46,593 nucleotides of DNA, from the NCBI GenBank assembly GCA_947459825.1, contig CANHFH010000007.1, forward strand, positions 1 to 46,593, written 5' to 3'. Positions 23,951 through 32,012 of the stretch are shown here, in pieces. The position numbers and the translations under genes are program-made. How positions within the stretch are numbered: the first letter of the stretch is position 1; each line of letters starts with the position of its first letter. The stretch comes from Pseudomonadota bacterium (GTDB lineage Bacteria > Pseudomonadota > Gammaproteobacteria > Steroidobacterales > Steroidobacteraceae). The notes below the pieces were generated by a model. It was not told where the DNA came from, did no database searches, and was given only the letters and a program-made list of their open reading frames with translations.

Positions 23951-24714
23951 GACCGTTCCCCCCGTGCACGGAGCATGTGGCGACCATACACCGTGTGCAT
24001 CATGCCGCCGACGATGAGGTTCCAGCCGATGTGCAGCGCGACCGCAGGCCAGACGCTGCCTGTGCCGAGCGTCAGCGCGGCGGCGACGAGACCGAACACC
24101 GTGGTCCAGAACATCATCCAGCCGCCTTGCCAGGCGTGAGCGATCCCGAACAGCAGCGCCGACAGCGCCGCGGCCTGCCATGCCGCCGCTTCACCGCCGC
24201 CGAGCAGCAGCGCGAAACCGCCCGGCACCGCGAGGCGGTAGGTGATCTCCTCGGCCGAGGAGGTCAGCACCGCCATCATCCGGAACTGCGCAAGTTCGCG
24301 GGCGTCGCGCGGGGCGATCAGGCTCGCGCCGTAGCGGTAGACCGACCGCAGCCACGCTCGCTCACGGGCGCTCTGGTGCAGTCGCCGCTGCCACCGCGAC
24401 AGACCGAGCATCACCGCGGCGACCACCAGGAACGCCAGCAGTCCGGCGGCGCCATCCGGCCAGGCGTAAGCCGATACCCCGAACGGCGACGGGTTCTGCT
24501 GCACGAGCCACAGCGCGAGCGCGCCCAGCACCGACCACTGCAGGACGGCGCTGCGATAGGCGCCGGCCCGCGGCATCGAGAGCGATGAGAGCCGGCCCTC
24601 GCGCAGCATCTTGCGCTGCATATGGCCGAGCGGCAGCAAAGCGAGCGTGATGAACACCAACGCGGCCCAACCGAGGAAATAGAGCGGGCTCACGGGGAAT
24701 GAGGCAGTCACCAT
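23947..24714 (-). CDS. CPBP-family intramembrane metalloprotease
   Basis: A 255-residue membrane protein with about seven helices. It carries the CPBP/ABI (Rce1-like) motifs in order: SSAEEITYR (the EExxxR glutamates), FGIAHAWQG (FxxxH) and ALHIGWNLIVGG (third-motif His). These glutamates and histidines coordinate the catalytic metal. Substrates of bacterial members are mostly unknown. The ATG has an AAGG directly adjacent and could instead be replaced by the following GTG. It diverges from the padR gene across a 107-base AT-rich gap. Confidence 0.85.
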   Translation of the reverse strand: MVTASFPVSPLYFLGWAALVFITLALLPLGHMQRKMLREGRLSSLSMPRAGAYRSAVLQWSVLGALALWLVQQNPSPFGVSAYAWPDGAAGLLAFLVVAAVMLGLSRWQRRLHQSARERAWLRSVYRYGASLIAPRDARELAQFRMMAVLTSSAEEITYRLAVPGGFALLLGGGEAAAWQAAALSALLFGIAHAWQGGWMMFWTTVFGLVAAALTLGTGSVWPAVALHIGWNLIVGGMMHTVYGRHMLRARGERS

Positions 24715-24785
24715 CCTTAAATACCACCAAAAACAGTCGATTAGATGAAAAATCCCCCGGCTTTATGGGACCTCCTCTTTACTAC

Positions 24786-24816
24786 TTGACTTACAGTATT
24801 GCATGACCTACAATAC
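24786..24816 (+). promoter_or_regulatory. padR promoter with embedded operator dyad
   Basis: TTGACT (24786-24791), a 17-base spacer and TACAAT (24809-24814) make a near-consensus sigma-70 promoter. The predicted start site falls on or next to the GTG at 24822, so the transcript should be leaderless. The inverted repeat GTATTG-N9-CAATAC at 24796-24816 covers the spacer and the -10 element and is well placed for autorepression by PadR. Confidence 0.7.
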
Positions 24817-24821
24817 CGACC

Positions 24822-25220
24822 GTGGACGCCCCCGGTACCGACGACACCTCCCGCAAGTTCCAGCGCGACCTGAACGCCGGGCTCGTGGCGTTGGTGCTGC
24901 TCGGCGTGCTCGCCGAAACCGACGAAGACCTCTACGGCTACGACATCGCCAAGCGCCTGCAGCGCGTCCGTGACGGTGAGGCGCTCTTCAAGGAAGGCAC
25001 CATCTACCCGGTGCTGCGCTCGCTCGCCGCCTCGGGCTGGCTGTCGAGCCGCATCGTGCCGTCCTACTCCGGACCGCCGCGCCGCTACTACCGCATCACC
25101 GACGAAGGCCGCGCCGTGCTCGCACGCTGGCGCAGCGTGTGGCGCGACACCCGCGATTTCGTCGATCAGTTCACCGGCCCCGCCTCTCCAGAAATCTCAG
25201 CCACGGATCGCACGCCATGA
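24822..25220 (+). CDS. PadR-family transcriptional regulator
   Basis: A 132-residue PadR-type repressor: winged helix with LLGVLAETDEDLYGYDIAKRL, EGTIYPVLRSLAASGWL and the wing PPRRYYRITDEGRAVL, plus a short C-terminal dimerisation helix. The first 18 residues are an unusual hydrophilic extension. The GTG start lies eight bases after the -10 element and has no ribosome binding site, in keeping with leaderless initiation. The stop overlaps the start of the HAAS/sensor gene (ATGA), the usual PadR partner. Confidence 0.9.
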   Translation: MDAPGTDDTSRKFQRDLNAGLVALVLLGVLAETDEDLYGYDIAKRLQRVRDGEALFKEGTIYPVLRSLAASGWLSSRIVPSYSGPPRRYYRITDEGRAVLARWRSVWRDTRDFVDQFTGPASPEISATDRTP

Positions 25221-26164
25221 CCGCCGACACCACGCCTCGCAGCATCGACGACTACCTCGCGCAGTTGCGACGCGCCCTCGAGGGCGCCGACCGCGCGATG
25301 ATCCAGGACGCTTTGAGCGATGCCGAGGAGCACCTGCGCGCCGAGTGCGCCGCGCGTCCCGGCGAGAGCGAGGAAGCGGTGCTGCGCGCGATCGCCGGCA
25401 GCTACGGCTCGCCCGAAGATGTCGCCGCCGCTTACCGCGAGACCGAGCGCACCGTCCAGGCGGCGTTCGCACCGACCCGCCCGGCGGTGGCTGGCGCGTC
25501 GGCCGCTGCAGCCGCGTCGCAGCCCGGCGCGCTGCGCCGGTTCTTCGGCATCTGGGGCGACGCGCGCAGCTGGACCTCGCTCGTCTTCATGCTGTTGTCG
25601 CTCGTCACCGGCATCTTCTACTTCACGGTGGTGGTGACGGGTGTATCGCTGTCGCTCGGCCTCGCCATCCTCATCATCGGCGTCCCGTTCTTCGTCGCCT
25701 TCATCGGCTTCACGCGTGTGCTCGCGCTCGTCGAAGGGCGGCTCATCGAGGGCCTCACCGGCGAACGCATGCCGCGTCGCGCGACACCCACGGCACCCGG
25801 CGGCTTGCTCGCGCGCATCGGCGCGATGCTGCGCGCGCCGCGCACCTGGACCACCCTCGTCTATCAGCTGCTGATGCTGCCGCTCGGCACGGTGTACTTC
25901 ACCGTCGCCATCACGCTCGCGGCGCTCGGCCTCGGTCTGCTCGGCGGCAGCATCGTCGGCCTGCTGCAGGCGCTGGGGTTCGAGGTGGTGGACGGTTGGC
26001 AGACGAGCGTGGACGGCACGCCGCTGACCGGCCTCGAAGCGCTGGGCGTCGCGCTCGCCAGCCTCGTGATCGGCGCGCTGCTGCTCACCGCGATGCTGCA
26101 CCTCGCGCGTCTCGTCGGCCGCATCCACGCGCGGATCGCCAAGCAGCTGCTCGTCGCGGACTGA
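25217..26164 (+). CDS. HAAS (DUF1700)-type membrane protein with two sensor-like transmembrane units
   Basis: A 315-residue inner-membrane protein. The N-terminal 80 residues (SIDDYLAQLRRAL, IQDALSDAEEHLRAE, SYGSPEDVAAAYRETE) form the small helical domain that pairs with PadR regulators. Two related membrane units follow. Each starts with W(T)(S/T)LV and has a GTVYFTVA / GIFYFTVV pattern typical of the bacterial 'putative sensor' domain. The first ATG inside the longer open frame overlaps the padR stop. The pair probably senses envelope state and relieves PadR repression; the signal is unknown. Confidence 0.82.
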   Translation: MTADTTPRSIDDYLAQLRRALEGADRAMIQDALSDAEEHLRAECAARPGESEEAVLRAIAGSYGSPEDVAAAYRETERTVQAAFAPTRPAVAGASAAAAASQPGALRRFFGIWGDARSWTSLVFMLLSLVTGIFYFTVVVTGVSLSLGLAILIIGVPFFVAFIGFTRVLALVEGRLIEGLTGERMPRRATPTAPGGLLARIGAMLRAPRTWTTLVYQLLMLPLGTVYFTVAITLAALGLGLLGGSIVGLLQALGFEVVDGWQTSVDGTPLTGLEALGVALASLVIGALLLTAMLHLARLVGRIHARIAKQLLVAD

Positions 26165-26237
26165 CGAGAGGCCGCGACCGCTCGGAGGTCGCGTCGCAGG
26201 GGTAGAATCGCCTCACATCCTTCCGCGGAGCACCGCC

Positions 26238-27173
26238 ATGCGCAAACTTCCTCCTCTGTCCGCGCTCCTCGCACTGACGGTCTCGTTCACCGTCGCCCCC
26301 GCCCTCGCCGACGACGACCTGCTCGGCCCGGCCGCCACGCGCGAAGGCGATGCGGCCGTCGTCTGGAACACCAAACTCACCTGCGGCACCACGGAACAGG
26401 GCGTCACCCGCTACGGCATGTGGGAAGGCCGCATGTACAGCCGCATCCCCGGCGAGAAGGACCGCCACATCTTCGATGTCGTCGGCATCAACACCCGTCA
26501 GTGCGAGCGCCACAAGGACCCGGTGCGCGGCGAGGGCTATCGCAGCGTCTCGCGCGAGATCATGGTCTACCTCGACCCGGCGACGGGCGAGATCATCGAC
26601 AAGTGGAAGAACCCCTGGACCGGCGAGACGGTGGAGGTGATCCATGTCGCCAACGACCCGGTGAACATGCGCGCGCCCTCGTTCGCACGCGACGCCGACG
26701 GCAAGCCCGCCCGCGTCACGCTGCGCCAGTACGGCGACCTGCTCGTGTCCTCGCGCGAAGTGCCGCTCTTCTACGAGAACCCGCTCGCGGGCGCCTATCA
26801 GGACTACATCGGCGGCAAGTACCACGCGATGGAGATCTTCAACACCTTCTACACCGCCGCGGACTTCACCGCCCCGAAGGGACCGCGCATCGGCCCCTCG
26901 CGCATCTCGTGGCAGCGCATCTCGGGGCTCTTGCCCTGGATGCGCATGGGCGACCGTCCAGGTGTGATGATCTTCAACGCCACGGGCTTCTCCACCTTCG
27001 ACCGTGCACAGATCTCCCCGAAGCTCATGCAGATCCTGCAGACGCGCTATCCCGAGTACCTGACGCCGCCGCCGCTCGGCGATGCGCGTCCGAACGCCAC
27101 CACCTGGACCATCACCAAGAAGTGGATCGACGACCAACGCGCCAAAGAGAACCCCAAGGAGCCCAAGAGATGA
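26238..27173 (+). CDS. Exported DUF1838 protein
   Basis: A 311-residue protein with a signal peptide of about 24 residues (ending APALA) and a mature domain of the DUF1838 type. It is rich in Trp, Tyr and Gly-containing beta segments such as YGMWEGRMYSRIPGE, IMVYLDPATGEIIDKWKNPWTGE and SWQRISGLLPWM. The family has no established function. A 7+7 inverted repeat, CGCGACC-N7-GGTCGCG at 26173-26193, and a TAGAAT hexamer at 26203-26208 lie upstream and may form its promoter. The stop overlaps the DUF1993 start by four bases, and an aldo/keto reductase follows, giving a three-gene operon. Confidence 0.82.
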   Translation: MRKLPPLSALLALTVSFTVAPALADDDLLGPAATREGDAAVVWNTKLTCGTTEQGVTRYGMWEGRMYSRIPGEKDRHIFDVVGINTRQCERHKDPVRGEGYRSVSREIMVYLDPATGEIIDKWKNPWTGETVEVIHVANDPVNMRAPSFARDADGKPARVTLRQYGDLLVSSREVPLFYENPLAGAYQDYIGGKYHAMEIFNTFYTAADFTAPKGPRIGPSRISWQRISGLLPWMRMGDRPGVMIFNATGFSTFDRAQISPKLMQILQTRYPEYLTPPPLGDARPNATTWTITKKWIDDQRAKENPKEPKR

Positions 27174-27679
27174 GCGGATTGACCGTCCACGCCGCAACCG
27201 TCGGCGTCTTCGTGCCCATGCTGCAGCAGCTCGACAAGATGCTCGAGAAGGCCGAGGCCTTCGCCGCCGCCAAGAAGATCGACGCCGGCGTCATCGAAAG
27301 CCTGCGCCTCGCGCCCGACATGTTCGCGCTGTCGCGCCAGGTGCAGCTGACCTGCGACTTCGCCAAGAACGGCGCCTATCGCCTCGCCGGCATCGACCCC
27401 CCGAAAGTCCCCGACGATGAGAAGACGCTCGCCGACCTGCGCGGCCGAGTCGCGCGTACCCTCACGCTGCTCGAAGCGGTCACGCCGGAGAAGCTCGCGG
27501 GCACGGAGCAGCGCCACATCACGGTGCCGCTGCGCACGCGCACCCTCGAGATCGACGGCCTGCCCTACATCCAGCGTTGGACGCTGCCTAACTTCTTCTT
27601 CCATCTCACCACCGTGTACGCGCTGTTGCGCCAGGCGGGTGTCGAGCTCGGCAAGCAGGACTTCCTCGGAGGCGTCTGA
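27170..27679 (+). CDS. DUF1993 family protein
   Basis: A 169-residue mostly helical cytoplasmic protein: VHAATVGVFVPMLQQLDKMLEKAEAFAAAKK, then LAPDMFALSRQVQLTCDFAK and a C-terminal LPNFFFHLTTVYALLRQAGVELGK. These are the hallmarks of DUF1993, a DinB-like four-helix bundle with conserved histidines but no known activity. The ATG overlaps the DUF1838 stop (ATGA), and the reductase gene begins two bases after its stop. Confidence 0.85.
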   Translation: MSGLTVHAATVGVFVPMLQQLDKMLEKAEAFAAAKKIDAGVIESLRLAPDMFALSRQVQLTCDFAKNGAYRLAGIDPPKVPDDEKTLADLRGRVARTLTLLEAVTPEKLAGTEQRHITVPLRTRTLEIDGLPYIQRWTLPNFFFHLTTVYALLRQAGVELGKQDFLGGV

Positions 27680-27681
27680 CC

Positions 27682-28698
27682 ATGAAGCGGCGCAAGCTCG
27701 GCAGCCAAGGCCTCGAAGTCCCGGCCCTCGGCCTCGGCACCATGGCGATGACCGGCTTCATGGGCATGCCCGGGGTCTACGGCCCGACGGACGAGGCCGA
27801 GAGCATCGCGACCATCCATCGCGCGCTCGACCTCGGCATCGATCTCTTCGACACCGCCGAGATCTACGGCCCCTACGCCAACGAGACGCTGCTCGCCAAG
27901 GCGCTCGAAGGTCGTCGTGACCGCGCGCTGATCGCCACCAAGTTCGGCTTCAAGATCTCGCCGGAGGGCGGCATCGCAGGCGTCGACGGCCGGCCCGAGA
28001 ATGTGCGCCGCGCACTCGACGGCTGCCTGCAGCGCCTCGATACCGACCACATCGACCTCTGGTACCAACACCGCCGCGACCGCGAGGTGCCCATCGAGGA
28101 CACCGTCGGCGCGATGGCCGAGCAGGTGAAGGCGGGCAAGGTGCGGTTCCTCGGCCTCTCCGAGATGTCGGCCGAAACGATCCGCCGCGCCCACGCCGTG
28201 CATCCCATCAGCGCGGTGCAGAGCGAGTGGTCCATCTGGGAGCGCAACCTGGAGCAGCGCGCGCCGGACGGCGGACCGAGCATCATCGAGACCTGCCGTG
28301 AGCTCGGCATCGGCATCGTGCCCTACTCGCCGCTCGGCCGCGGATTCCTGGGCGGCCAGTTGCCCGACCCCGCGACGCTGCCGGCCGACGACTACCGCCG
28401 CAACGATCCGCGTTTCCAGGGCGAAAACTACGTCCACAACAAGCGGCTGCTCGACGCCGTCAACGCCGTCGCCGAGCGCCACGAGGCCAAGCCCGCGCAG
28501 GTCGCACTCGCGTGGCTGCTCGCGCGCGGCCCGGACGTGGTGCCCATCCCGGGCACCAAGCGCCGCAGCTACCTCGAAGTGAACGCCGGCGCCGTCCACC
28601 TGACGCTGACGCCCACCGACCTCGCCGAGCTCGACGCCATCGGGCCGGCGAGCGGCCCGCGCTACACCGAGCGCGGCATGGCAAGCATCGAGCGCTGA
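27682..28698 (+). CDS. Aldo/keto reductase
   Basis: A 338-residue NADPH-dependent aldo/keto reductase with the TIM-barrel signature. The catalytic tetrad is present: Asp57 and Tyr62 in LFDTAEIYG, Lys87 in IATKFG and the His of LWYQHRRD. The NADPH end reads VPIPGTKRRSYLEVNAGA. Sequence flavour is that of the YajO/IolS-like group that reduces varied aldehydes and ketones. It is the last gene of the DUF1838-DUF1993 operon. The alpha/beta hydrolase gene converges 28 bases downstream. Confidence 0.93.
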   Translation: MKRRKLGSQGLEVPALGLGTMAMTGFMGMPGVYGPTDEAESIATIHRALDLGIDLFDTAEIYGPYANETLLAKALEGRRDRALIATKFGFKISPEGGIAGVDGRPENVRRALDGCLQRLDTDHIDLWYQHRRDREVPIEDTVGAMAEQVKAGKVRFLGLSEMSAETIRRAHAVHPISAVQSEWSIWERNLEQRAPDGGPSIIETCRELGIGIVPYSPLGRGFLGGQLPDPATLPADDYRRNDPRFQGENYVHNKRLLDAVNAVAERHEAKPAQVALAWLLARGPDVVPIPGTKRRSYLEVNAGAVHLTLTPTDLAELDAIGPASGPRYTERGMASIER

Positions 28699-28726
28699 GA
28701 CAGAACGGCGACGGGCGCGACGCGCG

Positions 28727-29647
28727 CTAACGCGCGATCGCGCGCAGGATCTCGTCGGTGACGAGCGCCGGCTGCTCGTGCACGATCCAGTGGCTCGCCT
28801 CGGGCACGCGCACCACGCGCAGGTCCGGCACCCAGCGTTCGAGGCCGTCGAGCAGGCCCGGCAGCAACGCATGGTCCCACTCGCCCCACAGCACCGTCGT
28901 CGGCACGCGCACCGTGACGCGCTCGTCGGGGATGTCCATCTCGCCGACGCCCGGCCGCATCGGTGAGGCGCGGTAATAGTTGAGCCCGCCCTCGAGCCCC
29001 AGCGCCCAGTGCGCGCGGTACTTATCGCGCAGCGCGGGTGTGAGCCAGCCTGCGCCGCCGCCCATCTTCTCGAAGAACGGCCAGAGCCGCGCGTAGTCGT
29101 CGGCCGCGAGCAGCGCGGCGGCGTCGGGGCGGCACAGGAAGTTCATGTACGCGCTGGCGTCCTGCTGTACCGGATTCCGGCGCAGCTCTCGAAGGAAAGT
29201 GGCGGGGTGCGGCGAGTTGAGGATCATCAGCCGCTTGCAGAGGTCGGGACGCATCATCGCGAAGTTCCACGCCACCGCGCCGCCCCAGTCGTGCGCGACC
29301 AATAGATCGATGGGTGCGCCCGGCACGCTGTCCGGCGCACCGCCCGGCCCACCGGTGACGCGCTCGATGAGCGCGACGATGTCCTGCACCAGCGCACGCG
29401 CCTGATAGGCCTCCACCGCCGCGGGCGATGACGAACGCCCGAAGCCGCGCAGGTCCGGTGCGACGGCGACCGCCTTGCCGGCGAGCCGTCCCAGGATCTC
29501 GTCCCAGGCGAACGCGCCCTCCGGAAAACCGTGCAGCAGCAGCACGCGCGGGAGCGACGGCGGGGCGTAGACCGGCGCGTTGCTACGGCAGGCGAGCGTG
29601 ATGCCGTGCGGCAGCACGGCGTCGAAGGTGTGGAGGATGTCGCTCAC
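28727..29647 (-). CDS. Alpha/beta hydrolase, epoxide hydrolase/haloacid dehalogenase-like
   Basis: A 306-residue alpha/beta hydrolase. The oxyanion element LLLHGFPEGAFAWDE, the nucleophile elbow VAHDWGGAVAW with Asp as the nucleophile, LWGEWDHALLPG with the acid and EASHWIVHEQP with the catalytic His are all visible. The Asp nucleophile places it among epoxide hydrolases and haloalkane/fluoroacetate dehalogenases rather than esterases. It has a cap domain between the elbow and the acid. It starts eight bases upstream of the HigA antitoxin stop, on the same strand. Confidence 0.88.
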   Translation of the reverse strand: MSDILHTFDAVLPHGITLACRSNAPVYAPPSLPRVLLLHGFPEGAFAWDEILGRLAGKAVAVAPDLRGFGRSSSPAAVEAYQARALVQDIVALIERVTGGPGGAPDSVPGAPIDLLVAHDWGGAVAWNFAMMRPDLCKRLMILNSPHPATFLRELRRNPVQQDASAYMNFLCRPDAAALLAADDYARLWPFFEKMGGGAGWLTPALRDKYRAHWALGLEGGLNYYRASPMRPGVGEMDIPDERVTVRVPTTVLWGEWDHALLPGLLDGLERWVPDLRVVRVPEASHWIVHEQPALVTDEILRAIAR

Positions 29648-29654
29648 CGGACGA

Positions 29655-29948
29655 TCAGGCCGCCGAGAGCTTCAAGGACTCGACGCCTCGAAGGTCGACA
29701 TTGCGCTTGGCCTGCCATAGATCGTGTGCCTGCTGCAGGGCTAGCCAACTTTCAGCGCTGCGTCCGAGGCACTTGGCGAGGCGCAGCGCCATCTCCGGGC
29801 TGATGCCGCTGCGACCGGTGAGCACCCGGTTCAAGGTCGAGGGCGACACATCGAGCTTCGCGGCGAGCTCGCGACCGCTCAAGCCGTTGGGTTCCAGATA
29901 GACGGCGGAGATGAACTCACCGGGATGGGGCGGGTTGTGCATGGGCAT
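29655..29948 (-). CDS. higA: HigA-family antitoxin
   Basis: A 97-residue antitoxin with the HigA start [11 protein letters not shown] and an Xre-type helix-turn-helix ([40 protein letters not shown]), followed by the typical [14 protein letters not shown] tail. It should neutralise the toxin encoded immediately upstream and repress the pair. Its ATG overlaps the toxin stop by one base (TGATG). Toxin-first order is the normal order for higBA. Confidence 0.93.
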   Translation of the reverse strand: MPMHNPPHPGEFISAVYLEPNGLSGRELAAKLDVSPSTLNRVLTGRSGISPEMALRLAKCLGRSAESWLALQQAHDLWQAKRNVDLRGVESLKLSAA

Positions 29949-30226
29949 CAGTGGTAGTCCTCGTAGTCGAGAAGATATACATGACCATCATGGAACCCGA
30001 AGGTCAGCCGCCAGTTGCCGTCGACCCGGACAGACCACCGACCCTGCGCTGCCCCCTTCAACGGGTGGAGCCGGAAGCCCGGCACATCCATATCCCCCAC
30101 CGTCGTCGCTGTATCGAGCGCTGCAAGAAGCATCCGGAGACGGGTCGCGTGTCCCGGCTGTATGCCGGCAAGGCTTCCCGTCCCGTAGAAGCGTCGCAGG
30201 CCTTTGTGCCGGAACGATACAATCAT
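29948..30226 (-). CDS. higB: HigB/RelE-family toxin
   Basis: A 92-residue ribosome-dependent mRNA interferase of the RelE/HigB fold. [22 protein letters not shown] is the family start, followed by [29 protein letters not shown] and the catalytic C-terminal half with [17 protein letters not shown] and [10 protein letters not shown]. The longer open frame to 30340 has no coding character. The ATG lies inside a TATGAT hexamer that could also be the -10 element (see the operator entry), so the exact start deserves care. Confidence 0.92.
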   Translation of the reverse strand: MIVSFRHKGLRRFYGTGSLAGIQPGHATRLRMLLAALDTATTVGDMDVPGFRLHPLKGAAQGRWSVRVDGNWRLTFGFHDGHVYLLDYEDYH

Positions 30227-30250
30227 AGCGCGTTGCGCGACACGCAACAA
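30222..30250 (-). promoter_or_regulatory. higBA promoter with operator dyad
   Basis: Read on the minus strand: TTGTTG (30245-30250), 17-base spacer, TATGAT (30222-30227). The spacer and -35 contain the perfect inverted repeat GTTGCG-N5-CGCAAC (30232-30248), the obvious HigA operator. TATGAT includes the higB start codon, so if this is the true -10, transcription would begin inside the gene; the promoter assignment is therefore less sure than the operator. Confidence 0.55.
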
Positions 30251-30491
30251 GTGAGGATGGCCCGTTCGCCCATCCCAGGGCCGTTCCTGCTCGCCGTAGA
30301 GCCGTGAGCCATACGGGACAAGCCTTGCATCATCCACCACGGAAAGCGACGGTCGAAATCGGCAGGATCATCCACAGATCCGCTTGGCAATTCTTTTCGC
30401 AACTTTGCCGTCCCCGTGCGTTGGCGCGTGGAATCCCGTCGGGCGTCCGTGGTCAGATGGACACATCCCGCCCCTCTTCGGAGACGAGCCC

Positions 30492-31079
30492 ATGAAGACC
30501 CTGAAGCCGCTGTTCACCGCCGTCGTCGTGTCCACGCTCCTCGGCGCCCCCGCCTTCGCCCAGTCGCACTCCCATGCCGAAGCGGCGCCGCCGCCGGAGG
30601 CGCAGTCCCGCCCCGATCGGCCGGATCGCCCCGATCGGCCGATGCGCGGCATGGACCGCGGCGGTGCGATGGGCCCGGAGCGCATGTTCGAGGGACTGGA
30701 CCTCACCGAGGCGCAGCGCACACAGCTGCGCGGCATGGCGGACGAGCACCGCACCGCCGTCGAGCCTCTGCGCGACCGCATGCGCACGGCGCAACAGACC
30801 CTGCAGAGCGTGCAGCCCGGCGACCCTGACTACGACACCAGGACCGCCGACGCACGCAAGACGCTGCAGGAAACGCGCAGCCAGATGCGCACCGAGATGG
30901 AGAAGTTCCGCAGCCGCACCGATGCCGTGCTCACGCCGGAGCAGCGCACGCAGGTCGAGGCCCGCCGCTCCGAGATGCGCGAGCGGATGGGAGAGCGTCG
31001 CGGCGAGCGCGGCGGCATGGAAAGCCGCGGTGGACGACGCGGCGAGGGTGCGGGCGGACGGCCGCGACGCGGCGGCTGA
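30492..31079 (+). CDS. Spy/CpxP-like periplasmic LTxxQ protein
   Basis: A 195-residue periplasmic protein with a signal peptide (about 23 residues, ending APAFAQ). An Asp/Pro/Arg-rich repeat (PDRPDRPDRP) comes next, then a helical domain bounded by two LTxxQ motifs, LTEAQRTQL and LTPEQRTQV. That is the signature of CpxP/Spy chaperone-like proteins and related heavy-metal sensors. The tail is Arg/Gly-rich (about 30 residues), giving a strongly basic end. The ATG at 30492 follows GGAG by about eight bases. It probably protects envelope proteins or responds to envelope stress. Confidence 0.82.
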   Translation: MKTLKPLFTAVVVSTLLGAPAFAQSHSHAEAAPPPEAQSRPDRPDRPDRPMRGMDRGGAMGPERMFEGLDLTEAQRTQLRGMADEHRTAVEPLRDRMRTAQQTLQSVQPGDPDYDTRTADARKTLQETRSQMRTEMEKFRSRTDAVLTPEQRTQVEARRSEMRERMGERRGERGGMESRGGRRGEGAGGRPRRGG

Positions 31080-31089
31080 ACGACGGCGC

Positions 31090-31554
31090 TCAGTCCAGCC
31101 GCTTCACCATGAAGACGTTGAACTCGGTGGCCTCGTAGTCGCCGAAAGCGCCGCACCACCCGAACCCGTTGTGCAGGTAGAGCGCGTGGGCGGCGTCGAA
31201 CGCCGCACCGGTGCCGGTCTCGAGATAGACCGCCGGATAGCCGCGCGAGCGGGCCGTGCGCAGGATCTCGTCGAGCACCACCTGCGCCACGCCCCGCCGC
31301 AGGAAGGGAGCGCGCGTGCGCATCGACTTCACCTCGCCTGTGCCATCGGGCAGGGCCTTGATGGCACCGCAGCCACAGAGCACCTCACCCTGCCACGCCG
31401 TGTAGAAGGTGATCTCAGGCCGGCGCAGCCCCTCGACCGCGAGCGCGTTGACATGACAGGCTGGTGAGTTCGCGTGCATGCCGGAGAGATGCTCCGTCAC
31501 GAGCGCCTGCACGACGGGCGAGGACAGGTCGTCGATGCGTACGGTGATGTCCAT
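31090..31554 (-). CDS. GNAT-family N-acetyltransferase
   Basis: A 154-residue acetyltransferase. The acetyl-CoA binding loop is in SMRTRAPFLRRGVAQVVLDEILRTA, preceded by GCGAIKAL and followed by YLETGTGAAFDAAHALYLHNGF. The flavour is of the YsnE/PhnO-like group. The substrate is unknown. The start at 31554 is five bases after the stop of the small membrane protein, so it is likely the last gene of the tight minus-strand cluster beginning at 33532. Confidence 0.87.
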   Translation of the reverse strand: MDITVRIDDLSSPVVQALVTEHLSGMHANSPACHVNALAVEGLRRPEITFYTAWQGEVLCGCGAIKALPDGTGEVKSMRTRAPFLRRGVAQVVLDEILRTARSRGYPAVYLETGTGAAFDAAHALYLHNGFGWCGAFGDYEATEFNVFMVKRLD

Positions 31555-31559
31555 GGATA

Positions 31560-31823
31560 TCAACGGTCCTCGCGGCTGATCAGCCCGAATATCGTCCACC
31601 CCAGCACGAGCCCGACCAGCGTGGCGACGAGGTCATCGGGATCGAAGAACAGCGCACGGCTCGACTGTTGGCCGAACTCCCACAGGATGAGACCTGCGCC
31701 GGCGGCGAGCGTGGTCCAGATGAAGCGCTTGCGGAGTGTCGTGTACGACGACACAGGTGAGGACTCGAGCCACATGCCGAGCACGACGATGCCGACGAGC
31801 ATGACGCGGATCGAGGTCTTCAT
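31560..31823 (-). CDS. Small VanZ-like membrane protein
   Basis: An 87-residue protein with three hydrophobic stretches: SIRVMLVGIVVLGMW, RFIWTTLAAGAGLILWEFGQ and DDLVATLVGLVLGWTIFGL. The FDPDDLVATLVG element resembles the end of VanZ-type proteins. Its ATG overlaps the stop of the decayed tfoX tail, an arrangement that suggests the two were once translationally coupled. Function unknown. Confidence 0.65.
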   Translation of the reverse strand: MKTSIRVMLVGIVVLGMWLESSPVSSYTTLRKRFIWTTLAAGAGLILWEFGQQSSRALFFDPDDLVATLVGLVLGWTIFGLISREDR

Positions 31824-32004
31824 CGCAGGGTCTTCTTCTTCGGCTTGGGCGGCGGCAACATCTACGCCGTCACGAGCAGCGCCGCGCGACGACCTTGCCG
31901 TCGAGATAGAGCGCGTACTCGCCGAACATCTTCCTCGAGGTGCGCCCCTTGCCGAGACCGGCCTGATCGAGGATGTATCGGACGGTGCCGGGTGAAGTGC
32001 TCAT
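31820..32004 (-). pseudogene. tfoX N-terminal-domain gene remnant with internal deletion
   Basis: From the ATG at 32004 the frame reads MSTSPGTVRYILDQAGLG, then RKMFGEYALYLDGKVVA, which is the start of a TfoX N-terminal-domain protein. It then runs into CS and a TGA at codon 45. A few bases on, in another frame, MLPPPKPKKKTLR ends with a stop overlapping the next gene's ATG; a Pro/Lys tail of this kind is how such proteins usually end. The roughly 50 codons that normally lie between are missing and the frame is shifted. It follows the META-domain lipoprotein gene by eight bases. I read it as a decayed gene, not a 44-residue protein. Confidence 0.7.
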
Positions 32005-32012
32005 GAAGCGGG

